A stretch of 64,000 nucleotides of DNA, taken from positions 228,531 to 292,530 of the forward strand of contig MPNW01000069.1 of NCBI GenBank assembly GCA_011800805.1, written 5' to 3'. A program made the translations under genes and the position numbers. The DNA is from Hirudo medicinalis (taxonomy: Eukaryota > Annelida > Clitellata > Hirudinida > Hirudinidae). Of the stretch, positions 32,906 to 47,200 are shown in pieces (the first letter of the stretch is position 1; the number at the start of each line of letters is the position of its first letter). The notes beneath the pieces were generated by a model. That model ran no database searches, was not told the DNA's origin, and saw only the letters and a list, made by a program, of their open reading frames with translations.

Positions 32906-35061
32906 CGGGAGTTATTTTGAAGCTTAATAACATTAATCAAATATAATTTCCTTTAGAAGTTTTCTGATGTTACCATCGAAGTCTCAGAACCAACGTGAAC
33001 AAGAGCAAAAAAAAAGAAAGGCTGCGCAGTGTCAAACGGCGCCCACCGAACGGCTATCAGACCCAACCAAATGAACCTCAAGTGTTTACGCTTTGCTACT
33101 GCTAATACTTCATTCAACATCGGGCATCTCCTTTCGTCCCTTAGAAGTTTGAAGCTAACACTTTATGGCCAATAAAGCCTCAAATTTTATTCCTCATCAA
33201 AAGTGGAATAGTCTTTGTTAAAAGCTCTGACGGGTCGGATTTTATCAGCTGGATGTGAAAGTTGATTTCGTGATCTCCAGGACCACCGAAATTCGGCATC
33301 AACCACACGACATGTTTAATCATGTGGCATTCAACTGTCTGCACTGAAATCTTTGAATTTCGATGCCTGACGATTTCAAAAACTTGTAGATTGAAGTTCT
33401 TTCCGTTCACTCAACATCTCAGCATTTAACTTTTTTACAAATTAACTGACATCTTCAATTCTACGCTTAATCATATATTGACATCACCAGAATGCTCTCA
33501 GCTAAATGGTGGGAGAACTTAATGAACTCTAATTTCCGGAAAATTCTCAGAAACCTCATGACCCAGATTAGGTCCTGCAAGGCGAGCCACAAAGGTTTAA
33601 ATATGAAATTCCACCGTTCAATACTTCTCTCTTTTTAAATCTGAACTCAAAAATCACAAACGGCGCCTAAGATTCGCAACATAAACATAAACGCCGTTAA
33701 TTGCCGAGCCGGATGGCTATTAGTGAAAATAAAATAAGCTAAGACCAAATAATGGCACAAGACCACCGACGAAGTAGCTAGACTTGAACGTAATGTTCAC
33801 ACCCTCGCTTGCTAACAAACAGAGTTGCCGAAAAACAATATCTGTTTCACTTCCATTTTTTTTTGTTATGTTTTTTTGTGTGAAAGAAAGTGAAACTAAA
33901 TCACTATGAGCTATCAAATCTTTCGCAATTACACGAATTTGTATTTTATTCGAAAGAACAGCTGGTTTGTTAGGCCAATAGTCGTCGATCCTAACCTTCT
34001 ACAGGGTGGTCCTGGATTTTTAAGCTTATCATGTTCTGGCTTAGCGCTTCTTTCCCTACTTGCGGAGTTTGTGTTGAAGCAGAATTATGCTTAACACAAT
34101 TCATTTCTTTTCCAATTTGAGACTTTTCCACCAAGTTGAGAGGATCCAGGTTCGTTGGTAGAGCCTCATGGAGGACCACCTCGGCGAAAGCGATGATGCA
34201 GTCGGTAACTATGAAAGAGTTTATTTATGGCGACGCAAGAGCCAGCAATTCACTTGTAGATGGTGATGTATTATGGCCTCACAACCAGCCTCTTCTAAAT
34301 CTCTCTCGACAAAGCCCCACTAGAACTTGCGTGTGGTCTTTTTGCGAAAGCTGCTATCGAAAAAGCGCTCAAATGCCTTTTAGCAATCCGTCGTAAAGTT
34401 TGCAAGAGAATAAAAATAACGACGACAGTGGTGGTGATGAAGGCTATGCTTAGCGAGACTTTATTGTTTAAAATAAGGCCTTTTGAGGAAACTTTTTCAT
34501 AAATCGGGGCGCTGTGGGGGCCGCTCTTGTGCGCATAATTTATTCAGCTCCGCCCACTCTGAATACTATAGTAGTTGGTAATGCAGACAGTTTTGTTTAC
34601 GTTTGCAGGAGCTTGTGTCTTAAGAAGGCCGGCCTTTTTGATGTTTCAAGCGATCCTCGTTCAGAAATCTTCTCGATTTTGCGGTTTTTGCAGATTTCAA
34701 CTCGTTTAGAGGCGTTTGGAATTGCGAAATGATTAAGTTGTGACTCGTGCTTGGCAGACATGCTAGATCAGCAAACTAATCGTATTTGTCCTCATTAAAA
34801 TTCAACCTTATTAACCGTTTCGATTACTAGAAAAGCATGACGGTTCGTTGCAGGCGTTCGTAATCCGGCAGTTGGACTCGTACTGTTGAAGTTTGGCGAG
34901 ACTGTAGATAATATTCAGATCAGATTGTTGGTTGGAGTCGTTCGGATATTCTCTCATGTTGTCGTTGTACTTTCGAGTCGCAGACGAATCATCGCAGGAG
35001 TTCCGATGAGTGTAGAAAAGACAGGGACTGAACCGGGCTGAAGGTTTGCCGGCGATTTGCT
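32906..35061. other. 5' flank of Patched; no firm gene
   Basis: Includes the minus-strand candidate ORF at 33180-33410. The last 1 kb is less AT-rich with more CpG and is the likely promoter and 5' UTR region of Patched. No TATA box was identified. Confidence 0.5.
33180..33410 (-). CDS. Possible terminal exon of an unrecognised gene
   Basis: A 76-codon minus-strand frame of protein-like composition, including VECHMIKHVVWLMPNFGGPG and HEINFHIQLIKSDPSELL, ending at an in-frame stop. It has no ATG at its upstream edge and a stop just before it, so it could only be a 3' exon entered through an acceptor. I do not recognise the product and found no partner exon. It may be chance. Confidence 0.2.
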   Translation of the reverse strand: MNGKNFNLQVFEIVRHRNSKISVQTVECHMIKHVVWLMPNFGGPGDHEINFHIQLIKSDPSELLTKTIPLLMRNKI

Positions 35062-38000
35062 ATGGCGATCGTGTTGAGGACAGAATCCATGTGGAGGGAC
35101 GAAGCCGGGGAGTCAGAAATGATGGAAGTAGGTGGATCTGGAAGCAGTCGTAGGTCCCCTAGCAATTCGATGGTGAGGCCGAGTTTTGTCGACGCTTTCG
35201 TGGCCTATACTCAAGTCAGCAAGGTGATTTTCATTAGGCGTTTATTGGAATTAGAATATTAGGATGCTATTTCTGCTTGAGATTTGTTGTTATGGTTTTA
35301 TTGAATTCTAGGACTAGAAATTACCCTTAATGTTCATTGCTGACTTTTTGCAAGAGTTATCCCAGCATAAAGTGCTATCGTGTACAATTCAGGGCAAGGC
35401 TCGAGGCAAAAAGAAGACGCTCTGGCTGAGGCTAGTCATGCAGAAGTACTTGTCCCAGCTTGGAAATTTTATCCAGATACATTGTGGAAAGATAGTGTTT
35501 GTTGGTCTGGTAGCCTTGTTCATGTCTTGCCTAGGGTTAAAGACTTACCAGATGGAGAGTGACATCAACAAACTTTGGATTGATGGTGAGCCTTTGATCA
35601 GACATCTCGTGTCGTGAAGCCACCCTCTCCTAAGATCTCCTTCCCTCACTTTTCTGAGTCTTGCCATTAATCTTGATTGTGGATTTGTTTTGCTTCAGGA
35701 AGGATGGGTAGAGAGTGTTTTGTGGATGCTGTGATGTTTTTTTTTGCTTGAGTTCATATGCTTTAGAGATTTGTGATGAAATATATGTCGTAATGTGTTA
35801 GTCAATGCAACTTGATGTAAAATTCACATTTATTGATCGTGGGATAGATGTTTGAATATCATTCGTCAAAATCAAATCACTACTACTTATGATGGAAATA
35901 TATTTAGCCGGCAGTCGCATGGCCAGGGAGATGAAGTACACCATGGATGCTTTGGGTCTGGATGACGGAGAGATAAATGAGGCTGTCATCCAAGTGTCTG
36001 AAGACGAGGGTCAGAATGTTTTGACGGTCGAAAGTCTCCTGCTTCATCTGGATGTTCTCAAAGAAGTTGTTTCTGTCAATGTGTACATGTTGGACATGTG
36101 AGAAGATTTGCTTATCTTTGCAGGACTTTTGATCTTTGAGCTGATGTCATATCATATTTTTTTTGTTATATTTTCTACAAGACCTTGGAGGTTCAGAGAT
36201 GTTTGCTATGTGCTTCCTTTCAACTACATCGACTTAAGCAAATTTTCAGACAGTTATTTGGACCAAGGAGATATTCCCAAGAAGTTTGATCAGGTGAAGA
36301 GTTGGCTTGTGATTAATCATGAATTTGCTCATATGGTTGACCTTCTGCAGGCCCTTGAAGACCTCATGCCATGTTTGATCATCTCTCCGTTGGAATGCTT
36401 TTGGGAAGGGAGTAAACTTGTTGCCTATAAACCTGTCTCAATAACGTGAGTTTACATTCTGAGGTTCAACTTTATTTTTGTTTGTGGATTTTTGATTTAT
36501 TATCCATTTGTAGTGGTTATGGAGAAGTCGATTGGACAAATTTAAATCCACAGAAAGCCATCGATAAGTTGAGTCAATTCTCACCTTCCATGGCCAACAG
36601 CATCAGGGAGGTTATGGACAAAGTTGGTTCAGATTTTTATCTGTTGTCATGGTTATCATTTTGAAATTTGTGACAATGGCCAACAGGCTGGAATTTCAAC
36701 TGGTTACCAAGAGAAGCCTTGTCTGGATCCTCATGATCCAGCCTGCCCAGAGACTGCCCCAAATTATTCATCAAAAGAGGTACTTGGAGGAGTTTAAGTG
36801 CAATAAAAAAAAGTCAAATTTCAGGATGCTGTTTTACGAAAACATTTCAGCCACCCGACGTTGCGTCTGTCCTAGCTCAGGGCTGTGACGGATTTGCCAA
36901 GAATTACATGCACTTCAGCGAGGACATGATGCTTGGGGGGATCCAAAGGAACAAATCAGGTCACCTCGTGAGGTCGGTTCTTGCTTACATTGTTGCGAGG
37001 CATTTTGAGAGAAGAATCTGCTTTCTGAATTTCGTTTTGAGCGATGATGATGATGATCAAGAAGATGATGGGGATGATGGAGATGAAGATGATGAGGAGG
37101 AGGAATGTTACCATGACTACCGGCTTTGTGGGGTCGTGTTTCGTTTACTTTTTGCATGAAAAGTATGCAGCTTATCGGACCACCCTGATCTTATTTTCAT
37201 TCAAAGGTTGCTCGCTCCACTTTCTACGCCGAGGTTGATTCTTTCATAAATAAAGAACGCTCGAGTTTCTTCTGAACTGTCTGTCTGTGTTTTTATGGGA
37301 CATGATAGTGATGGCGATGAGGATTGCGATGACGACGATGATAACTACTAATCATGATCGTGATGGTGATAAGGACGATGATGGTCATGGTTACGATGGT
37401 ATTCATGATGATGATGGTAATGATGCAGTCTGCGAAAATTTAGTCATTGTGTAGTGTGCTGGTGATGATGGGAAGCTGCGGCTATGGAAATGGTTTTCGC
37501 TGAGTCGGTCATGATGATGATGTTGGTGGAAGTAATGAAATTTATGTTGATGAGAATCTGTTGTGGATGAACTTTGGTGCATCCATCGGCCTTCCACTTC
37601 CGGGTGGTCTTTGTGGGGGGTCTCATCTCTTGTGTGGTCTCGTGTGGCTTCCTGAACTAACTTAATTGAAGATAATAGCAATAGAAATAATGATGCTATT
37701 ATTATTGTTGTACATATTATAATGAAATTATAGTAATACTTTCATCTTTTTATCGTTGTTGCTGGTCGTTTAGCTTGTAGTAGTGACGATTATATCGACA
37801 ACTGTTGTAAATGGTTGCTATGGTTGCGACAATGACTACAGAAAGAGATTTAATGATGGCGTTTGGCAGTCTTTGATCTCGGAACGCATCACGTGACTTG
37901 GGATGTGGATTCTTGTGAGAATGCATTGATTTGCCTTGCATAAGTTAATTAATCAATCATTTCAGGTCTCAGGCCCTCCAGTCAACCATCATGTTGGTGG

Positions 38001-41000
38001 GTGAAAAGATGCTCTTCAACATGTTCAAGGATCACCCGTCCATTCAACCTTGGAATGAAAGCATAGCAGGAGAGGTGATAAGAACATGGGAGAAGCAGAT
38101 GACCAAGGTGAGTGTGGGGGCAGCGGGATCTGTTGAGGGAAGTGAGAGGTTTCATTGTCAATGCGATGACAATGATGATGATCATGACGATGATGGTTGA
38201 TTGTCGTGACCAATCTTCTCTGGTAGGTTGTGGACAAGTTCATGACCTCTCGTGGCAGTCACCAGGATCGATCCGGCAGGCCGAAGCAGTTCAAGTCGCG
38301 CGACAAGGTCCATTCCTTTACTTCGAGCAACATGGTGGAGATGCTGGCAGAATACTCTCAAGTCAGCTATCTCCGAATTACTCTCGGGTTCCTCCTCATG
38401 GTATTTATGAAGTTATTTTTGTTTTGTTTGTAATTTCGCTTTATTTACACTTTATAGTCTGTTTACGTTTATTTACGTTTCAAAACAAGGAGCGTTTGGT
38501 CGTGGTGAGAATTGAAATCTAGAAATTTCTTGCGATAAACTACTGTTACTATTGCTAATTGCTTATTACTGGTTACTACTGCCAACTACTGTTAATACTG
38601 CCAACTGCTATTACTACTGCCAACTACTGTTAATACTGCTTACTACTGTTTCTACTGCCTTGTCACTCAAGGAGCACATTTTTGAGGGAAGGCTCACTTC
38701 CCTGGAGGTGATTCTGGCCTCCTGTTGTCACTGCAAGCTCTAATTAGCTGTTACAATTATTATTTGTTATGGATTTTTAACGTAACACGTTAATTAACAT
38801 CCATATTAATTAATATCCATACTAGTTAACAGGTTAATAATAAACAGGTTCGTGTCAGGTTCTTATTAAATAAGAAGTACAATCAGACAAGCATCATATC
38901 CTGTTTTATATGGAAATGTTTAAATCAATGCAGCAATTAAACGTCGGTGTGTTGAGATGGAATCGATTACAACTTCTCTCCTAGGATGTTGAGTGCTTTT
39001 CGATTTGATTTTTTTTACATCAAGGGTTGATGGGGTGGTTGGGTGGGGAATGGCTTAAGGGGGAGGGGATGCGTGTGAAAACCTGTGGGGATGTTTACAA
39101 CTCCTCTGAAAGTCAATCTGCCATTATGGTCGGCCACCCACTGTTAGGTAGCTTATGGGAATCGACTTAGTTCAAATAAACATTGGAGAGGTGCTGATTG
39201 GTCTTCTCAAGATCCTTCACTTTTGCTCGACTTGTTATTCATTCTCTTTACTCGCGTCTGTCGAAGTTTAAGAAATATTTTTCTTAGGATATCGTCATGG
39301 GTGTCATTATTGTTGTTGATGTTGTTTTCACCATCGTTAATATTAGTTTTGTTTTTGTGTTTTTTGTTTTGTTTGAATGTCATTTCAATTTGTTTTCCAC
39401 TCTGTGCACAGTGTCGACAGAAGCTGTCGCCAAAGCAATTGAATGTCATTTGTTGATGTTGTTGAATGATGTCGTGGGTGTTGTCCTTGTAGGCCTGTTA
39501 TGCCATCATGACTATGGTCAACGTCAAGAAGTTTGCAGAGTCTCAGGCAGCTGTTGCTCTGGCAGGTCTCTTGCTGCTCATCCTCTCGTCGACAGCTGGA
39601 CTTGGACTCTGTTCGGTCCTTCAGCTCACCTTCAACGCCATTACCACCCAGGTCGTTTCTGTCGTCTATTTTTAAATGCCGGTTTTTTTTTTGTGTCTCC
39701 TCTGCAGATGTGTCTGATTGGAATAATCACGAGTAAGACGTGAGGGTAATTAAGGACAATAAATAATAATAACAATAACGATAATAATAATAATAATAAT
39801 AATAATAAGGGTGATAATTGCTGACTGTGCGTTCGTTTGAAGGTCCACCAATTAAATATAATTATATCCTTCAGTCATCTTGTGGGCCACAAATTGCATT
39901 AAGTCATCGTTTTGTCACAGTCTTGGTTAATCACATTATTGTTATTATTGTTGTTGTTGTCGTTGTTGTTCTCATTATTATTGTTGTTGTTGTCATTATT
40001 ATTCATGCTGTTGTTATTATCATTATTATTACTGCAATTTATGTGTCCGTTAATTTAATTGAGTTAAATTAAGAGATATGCTCTATGTGTTAACTCGTGT
40101 TTTATTTTAAGCATTCTTCATAGGTTTATCATCGCATATGATAATGATGGATGTTATGAACTTTGACCGGCATCATTATCATCATCATCTTCCAGGTGGT
40201 CCCATTCCTCGTGGTTGGTCTCGGCATGGATCACGTGTTCCTCATTCTGCACACCTTCACTCAACTGTCGTCAGATGGCGTACCTTACAAGGTAATATGT
40301 TATTTATTATTATTAATATTACTATTATTGTTATTGTTGTCGTTATCATCATCATCATCATCATCATCATTACTATCCTTATAATTATTATTATTATCAT
40401 CATCATTATTATTATTATTATTTAATGATGGTTCATACTAAACAATGAAAAGCATGTGTATGTTTAATGATTTGCCTGATACTTGTCTTTATTAACAGAC
40501 ATCTAATTCATTATTGGCTGAAAAACTGGATAGTGAAATATTGTGACTTAGTGATTGATAATGGATGGGTGGGTGGTCGGTTTCCCGCGCCCCAACCACC
40601 CACGCACTTGTTGCGGACTTGCATTGGTTCATCTTGCAAGGGGTGGTCTGTCGTGAGAGTTTCTGTGCTCTGACACAAAACTCCATTGTGAGGCTGGCCG
40701 TGTGATTTAGTGTCATTCCTTCATCTGCCACTCACTCGTTCCTCAGGAACTCAATGGCACCTGAGGAAAGAATGGGGGTCTTGTTATTGTTTTTATTCTT
40801 TCTGTTATTATTATTATTATTGTTGTTGTTGTTGTTATTATTATTGTCGTTGCTATTGTTGTTGTTGTTGTTGCTATTGTTGTTATTATTGTTATTGTTA
40901 TTACTATTATTATTATTGTTGTTGTTGTGAGGTTGAGACATGAATGGAACGTGAACATGTATTTGGAATGAGATTGGCATTCTTTTGTTTTTCAATCTTC

Positions 41001-43419
41001 TCAATTTCTCGTCAATTCATCGTAATCATTATCATTATTGACGTTATTGTCTTGCGAGCATCATCATCACAATCGCCTTACTTCTCATCTTATTTGCTTG
41101 ATCTTATTTTCTATTCTAAGAATTGTAAGGCATATTGAGGGACTCAGTTAATATGCGCTGAAGTATTAGTAATCAATACGCCTTAATCTGATTATTTGCA
41201 TATTATTGTGCGCTACAAGTTTTTGCTCGTTAGGAACCGCTTTTTTGACGTGCTTCAGGAACGAACAGGTGCGTGTCTGAAGAGAGTTGGGGGTCTCATC
41301 TTGGTCTCAACAGTCTGCAACTCGTCTGCTTTTCTCCTCGCTTCGGTGATTCCTGTTCCTGCAACCAGGTTCTTCTGTCTCCAGGTGATGCTACTCATTC
41401 ATTTGCATTTTATCCATTCATTCATTCATTCGGCCATCCTTTCATTAAAATCTTCACTTCTTAAAAAGTCAGTCGCCCAGTCTTTTCACGAATTGATCAT
41501 CGTCAGACGTTGTTAGGTTTTTGATTGAAAACCAATTAAGGTGATGGGACTCTCTGTCTTAATTATTATTATTATTTTTGCGGGCGGTTCCCTGACGATG
41601 ATGATTATAATGATAGTGATGCGGTGGCGTAACTGCGGGAGGTCCAGGGTTGAAAACCTAAAAATTAGAAATTTTTATACATTTTAATTGTTTTTTTATT
41701 TATATTCTGCGTTGATCACATTAAAATTATAAGTTTTTCTTTTTTTTACTGAAAAAGTTAAAATCAACAAATTTTTATAAAATGTAATTTATGAAATTAA
41801 AAAGTTGTAACGATTTTAATTAACACGGTTTATCTTTGCACAAACTCAGAAATTTTGGGCCCCTAGGCATAGAAGCCATGGGCCCCTAAGTTATGTCAAT
41901 TTGGTAATGGAAAAGCAAAAATAATAATTGCAAAATTTTAATATTTTAAAACCTGGGCCCCTTTTAAAATATTGACCATGCAAGCCATTTAAATGGAGCA
42001 GCAGAGGAGAAAGGAAAGGAATTTGAAAATGAAATTAAGAATTTTAAGTCTATAAATGCGTTTCTGTTGACATTTGCAACTTCAAGCAAAGGAAAGACAC
42101 CTGTGATTTATCAGGTTGTACTGGGTCCAAACCAAGTGCTGGTTATGGAAATTCTTGTTAGGATTTGAACTCCTAACGGAGCCGCGCCAAAGCAAAGGCC
42201 TCGACAACTTGGCTACCAACGTCCAGTGGTGTAGAAGCTGACATTTTCAATGAAAGTGAGGACTCCAGACAAAGAAAAAATGATAAATCAAATGAGCCGG
42301 AGTTGCGAGAAAGTTGCGCAAAAGGCATCTACACCATATATAGTTCTCAACTTATCAGCGATGAACATCCAACAGAACCATTACCATAATTTTTTTTGCT
42401 TTTCCATTAACAAATTGGCCGATGTGCTAGGGACCCAATATTTCTGTCAGCAGTCACAGCTGTGTTTCAGATGTCAAGTTTTTCAACATTTTGCAAAATA
42501 TACACAAGTTTTTTGGACACAACAATGACAGATGGGATATGCTAAGTAGCCTGACTGGCAAATCGACTGTGACATTAAAGAAACTAAACCCAACATGCTG
42601 GTCTGGGTGATTGCTAACAATGCTTGGCATGAAGCATAACCATGAAACGATTTTAAATTTCCAATCAGGCAAAAGAGAAGAAATAGAAGAAGCCCTACAC
42701 CTAAAGAGATATGTTGACAATTTTGAGTTTGTATTCTTGTTAGTTATATTTTGAATTGAGCAATTGAGGTGGATTCAAAATATTTGCAAACTGAGAAAGT
42801 TGATCTATGCATAGCTACACATAATCTTGAAACTGCCCTTCAAGTGACTACAAATTACAGGAACAAGTTCACTGAAGCTAAACAACAAGCAAATATGAAG
42901 ATAGAAGATTTAAAGAACTAAGCAACATATTGATGAATTAGTAGATGAGCTCAGAATCAACAATCCAAAGGATAGATTTCAAGTAAATAATTTTAACTGT
43001 GTCTAATGAAAGAATGTATATTGTGAACAGCTGCAGAGCAGAGCTAAAGGATTGCATGATACATTCAATACTTTTTCCAGCTAATCTCATCACCAAGGAA
43101 GAAAACATTATAGTCAAGGAGATCAATTTATTGCAAGTAAATTAGGTAAAATAGGTAAATATTTCAATTAGGATGATATCTTTCTTTCCGAACAATGATG
43201 GAAAATTAATTGGCAGATTTACTTATTCTCGACTAAGTATTTTCAACATTGTATTTTTGACTTCACCAGTGATGGTGGCATCTGCAGAAAGATCTTTCTA
43301 AACCGAAGAACCTTTCGTCGAAAATTATCGTCACAATTCAATGACTCGAGAGCATCTTTGGATCGGCTACACTGAATATCAAAGCGGAACGGGCAAAAGT
43401 TATGGATGCAGACAGACTT

Positions 43420-43453
<34 letters not shown>

Positions 43454-44234
43454 TTGAACAACAAACATAATTTCTATTTTTACATTACAAAGAAATGATT
43501 TCTATTTACGTTTTCATTGTTAAGTTTCCTTGATGGTTGCAACCCATTATTAAAAAGGATTATAATTTTACAGGCTGCAAAATTCAAATTTTAACATCTG
43601 GTATACATTTAATTGAATCTCATTTCATGCATTGTGATTTTGCCATGCAACCCTTCAAGTCCTCAAGGGGGCCCCTTTTGATTTTCTTGTGGGGGGGGTG
43701 CCATTTGAAGTTAAGCCACTGCATTGTTGATGATGACGATTATGATAGTGATGGTAGTGGTGAAGGCTTAGATCGAATGTCGCATTTCATTGAAATTAGC
43801 CGAAATTAGTTGGCTACTGATCTGTAATAATACAATGCCTGCTCGGAGTTAATTCAAACCCCTTTGTCAAAATTCTTTCAGACATGTGCCCTTCTTGATG
43901 CGTGACTTTAGTTATTAGCATTTCAATAATTATGATGATGATGATAGTGATAGTAATAATAATAATTGTGTAATAAAGATAATGACAATAATAATTAATA
44001 TATGTCTACATAGGCATAATAAATATAGATCAGATATTACTATTAGATTTGTTACTATTATGTTATTGTCGTTATTATTATTGTTTTAGTCATTACTATT
44101 ATTATTATTGTTATTGTGCACATTTTCACCCCACTTTGTGTTTCTATGAAGGCATGTTTCCACAACGTTGCTGTGGTTTGTTTTTGTTAGCTCTGATGAG
44201 GGACCAGAAGTTACTTACATTATGTTTTTGCTGA

Positions 44235-44268
<34 letters not shown>

Positions 44269-47200
44269 GTTATTATTATTATTGTTGTTATTGAATTACT
44301 TTCATCTACTTTATTGGAATATTTAATTACTTTATATCACTATCATCATTGTAATGATTATTATTATTGTATTTATTATTATCATTATTATTATTATTAA
44401 TGTTGTTGTTTTAATTGATTATTTGTAAAGACATTCATTTTTACTTCATTGATTATTTTTTTATATTTTATTTTAGCTGTCTTTATTATTATTGTTATTG
44501 CGTTAAATACTGTACATGAATTATTTGATCTGCCTGTCATTGTGCCTGCTGCATTCATTGTAAATATTAACGCAGTTGTTATTAGGATCGTTATTATTTT
44601 TATTATTATTAATACTATTATTATTATTATCATTATTATTATTATCATCAATATCGTTACTGTTTTCAACTGTTGGCATTAAACTGCCATAAAATTTTAA
44701 ATTATTTTCATCTCAGCAAGTGATGGGATATATGTTACGTGTTATGTTTGACATGTTATGTTATAAATAACATGAAAGTAATATGACATGTCACATGTTA
44801 CACATCTCCTTCCTTGCTTAATTCTTCTTCCTCATGCTAATATCTCTTAACCAAAATTTAAAAAATATTTTTATTAAAAATCAAAGTATTTGAAGTGTGA
44901 GTAACTGCACATGATACAAATTGTATCACATTGAATGTATGATATTATATACTTCTATAAGGCTATTTCTATAGAGAATTACATCATCTTTGTTGTAAAC
45001 ATTTTTGGTGACATTTTTATCTAACTCTCCACTGGCTTCAAAATGTTACTCAACTTGCATTTGGACATTATTCTAAATAGTTGATGGATGTAGCTATGTT
45101 ATGTAATGAATAACGCATATTAAGCATATTAATTAATAACATAATAACAAGAAATATTATTATATTATTAATAAATTGCCATTATGATATATTACATTTT
45201 TATTATCGGTAATGAGTGCATGTTTCTTTGCTTAATTATATTGCAAGCCATTGTATGTTTTTACAACACTATGTCAATGTGTAACTGTTGGTGACTGCTG
45301 TCTGTGATGAGATTGATTCAAGGGAGCATGTTGAAAAGGGTCTGAATAAGCTGCTTCATGTTGACATTATTATTATTTATTATTATTATTATTGTATAAT
45401 AATAATCATTATTAAGGAATCGTTCAGCATGTCACCGGCCGATATGCTCTGCAATGTCATATTACATGTTATGGTAAGTGCGATGATTAATTATGGTGCC
45501 ATGAAATATTAATGTCATCAAACTCTAAGGTAGCTTTTCAACTTGTAGATGTCTATTTATGTGGTTGTTACAAACTTTACTTTTTGTTGTTCAAAATGTC
45601 ATGTTGTTGAAGACTTCGTAATTCATTGTTAGTAGTAATTTAATTACATTGTTTATTCTCAAAATGAGAAAGCAGTAGCTTTGTTCTAAGTTTACCACTT
45701 TCAACAGTATATGATTATAGTGTGGCTTGTTTTATTACTTATCACTAAATAGATTCGTTGATTTGTTGTTTAATCATAACATATTGTTAAGAGAAAACAT
45801 CAATTTTTAAGCTGTAGTAAAGGTTTTTTTTTTATTTCACTGTTTATTTATTTATTTTATTTTTTTAGCAAAATAAGTTACTGTTGTTGTTGTTGTTGTT
45901 GTTGTTGTTGTCGTCGTCGTTGTTTTGCATTCCATCACTCAAAGGATTTGCTTGAAAATAATTTGTGAACATTTCACATTTCCAATAAATTCTGCACAAG
46001 AGTTGTTATTTATGGGGTCACAAGTGAGTTGAAGGACTCACTTGAAGTAACAACAGATCCTCACTGAAGACCATAACGAAGTTGTGTGAATGTTTGTTTT
46101 TATTCCTCAGTGAAACGGTTTCCTGTTGTCGTTGTTGTGCAATGACCATCTTGGTCATTTCAATCTTACTTTCAATTTAATTTCAAATTTGTGGCGGTGA
46201 CGACGACGACGTTGTTGATTGTGATGCTGAAAATGTTTGCCTCAGACCTAGATATACCTGAAAGTAATGTTGTTATCGTTGTTGTTGTTGTGCAGTGTTG
46301 CTTGTTGATCCTGGTGAATGGGACTTCCACGCTGTTGTTGTTTCCAGCCATGGTCAGCATAGACCTGCTGAGGAGAAAGAGCGGAAGGATGGACTTCTTT
46401 TGCTGCCAACTCAGGTGGGTTCTGGAAACTCAATTAATTTCGTCTCACTTAGTTAATTAATTACATGGATCTAATTTGTTATGATTTCATTTTATATTTT
46501 ATTATTATTATTATTAAAATTACTTTTATTGTCTGTTAATATAATTATTTATTATGCTGTTATTTGTGATGTCTTTATTTTCTTGAAGTAATTTTATTTT
46601 CTTATTGTGGAAGTCGTTTTGTTTCTTTTGATGCTGAATCAAGCACTCACTTCCTCCGGGGATTTTTCCTTCTTTTTCGTTTCCATAGTTCTACCACGTT
46701 GACATGTTGCTTCATAATCATAATTTATTATGCGGCGCCAGTTGTACCACTTCCAGATGCACCTACTTATTATAATTTCCGTGCAGGCAGAAATAATGTT
46801 TTGATGCTACTGCAGCGATTACAATCACGATAATAACGATCTGCATATTCATTAATTTAGCCTCCCTAATGAAGAGTGTGACACACCTGAGCGCCTGAGC
46901 ACCTGAGCGATTATCTTAACTAATTAGTATTTCATGATTCATGAATATTCATCATTTTTAAGGGCCGGGAGTGAAGTTTGAAAGGTTGATAATTTATTTT
47001 TAGATGTTTAAGTCATTAATTTAGAATTTAATGTGACGCGTTAAGCACATGTTTTGTTTGGAAGAAGTGACAGGCGTGTTTTGTGGAAGTGTCTCTAATC
47101 GTCTGCTCTATCGCATCATCTCTGTGGGAAGACCTTGACACGCTTTCAGCACTCAATTGAGCAAAAACAAACAACTCTTGCCAGGCTAGCTACCGGGTGG

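Larger units (their letters stand above)
41622..43721 (+). mobile_element. Degenerate ZMYM1-like hAT transposon in Patched intron 13
   Basis: Ends form an inverted repeat: left CGGTGGCGTAACT, right (minus strand) CAGTGGCTTAACT. The 8 bp outside each end match at 5 of 8 positions (41614-41621 and 43722-43729), compatible with a decayed hAT target duplication. Inside, 42475-42610 reads KFFNILQNIHKFFGHNNDRW and then TLKKLNPTCWSG, matching the pre-catalytic region of ZMYM1-type hAT transposases (TLKxLSDTRW-like). The segment 43268-43420 begins VMVASAERSF, the hAT C-terminal dimerisation motif. Many stops and frameshifts break it. Two inverted copies of the window's hAT-MITE terminus lie inside (about 41848-41960 and 42395-42468), suggesting a nested insertion. 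Confidence 0.65.

Noticed and set aside
40710..41004. Tyr/Cys-rich and Asn-rich ORFs
   Set aside because: Frames through a GTT/ATT microsatellite in Patched intron 12.
42250..42528. 92-codon ORF as a single transposase exon
   Set aside because: Its middle runs through a MITE-like terminus. Only the part after about 42475, in another frame, resembles transposase.
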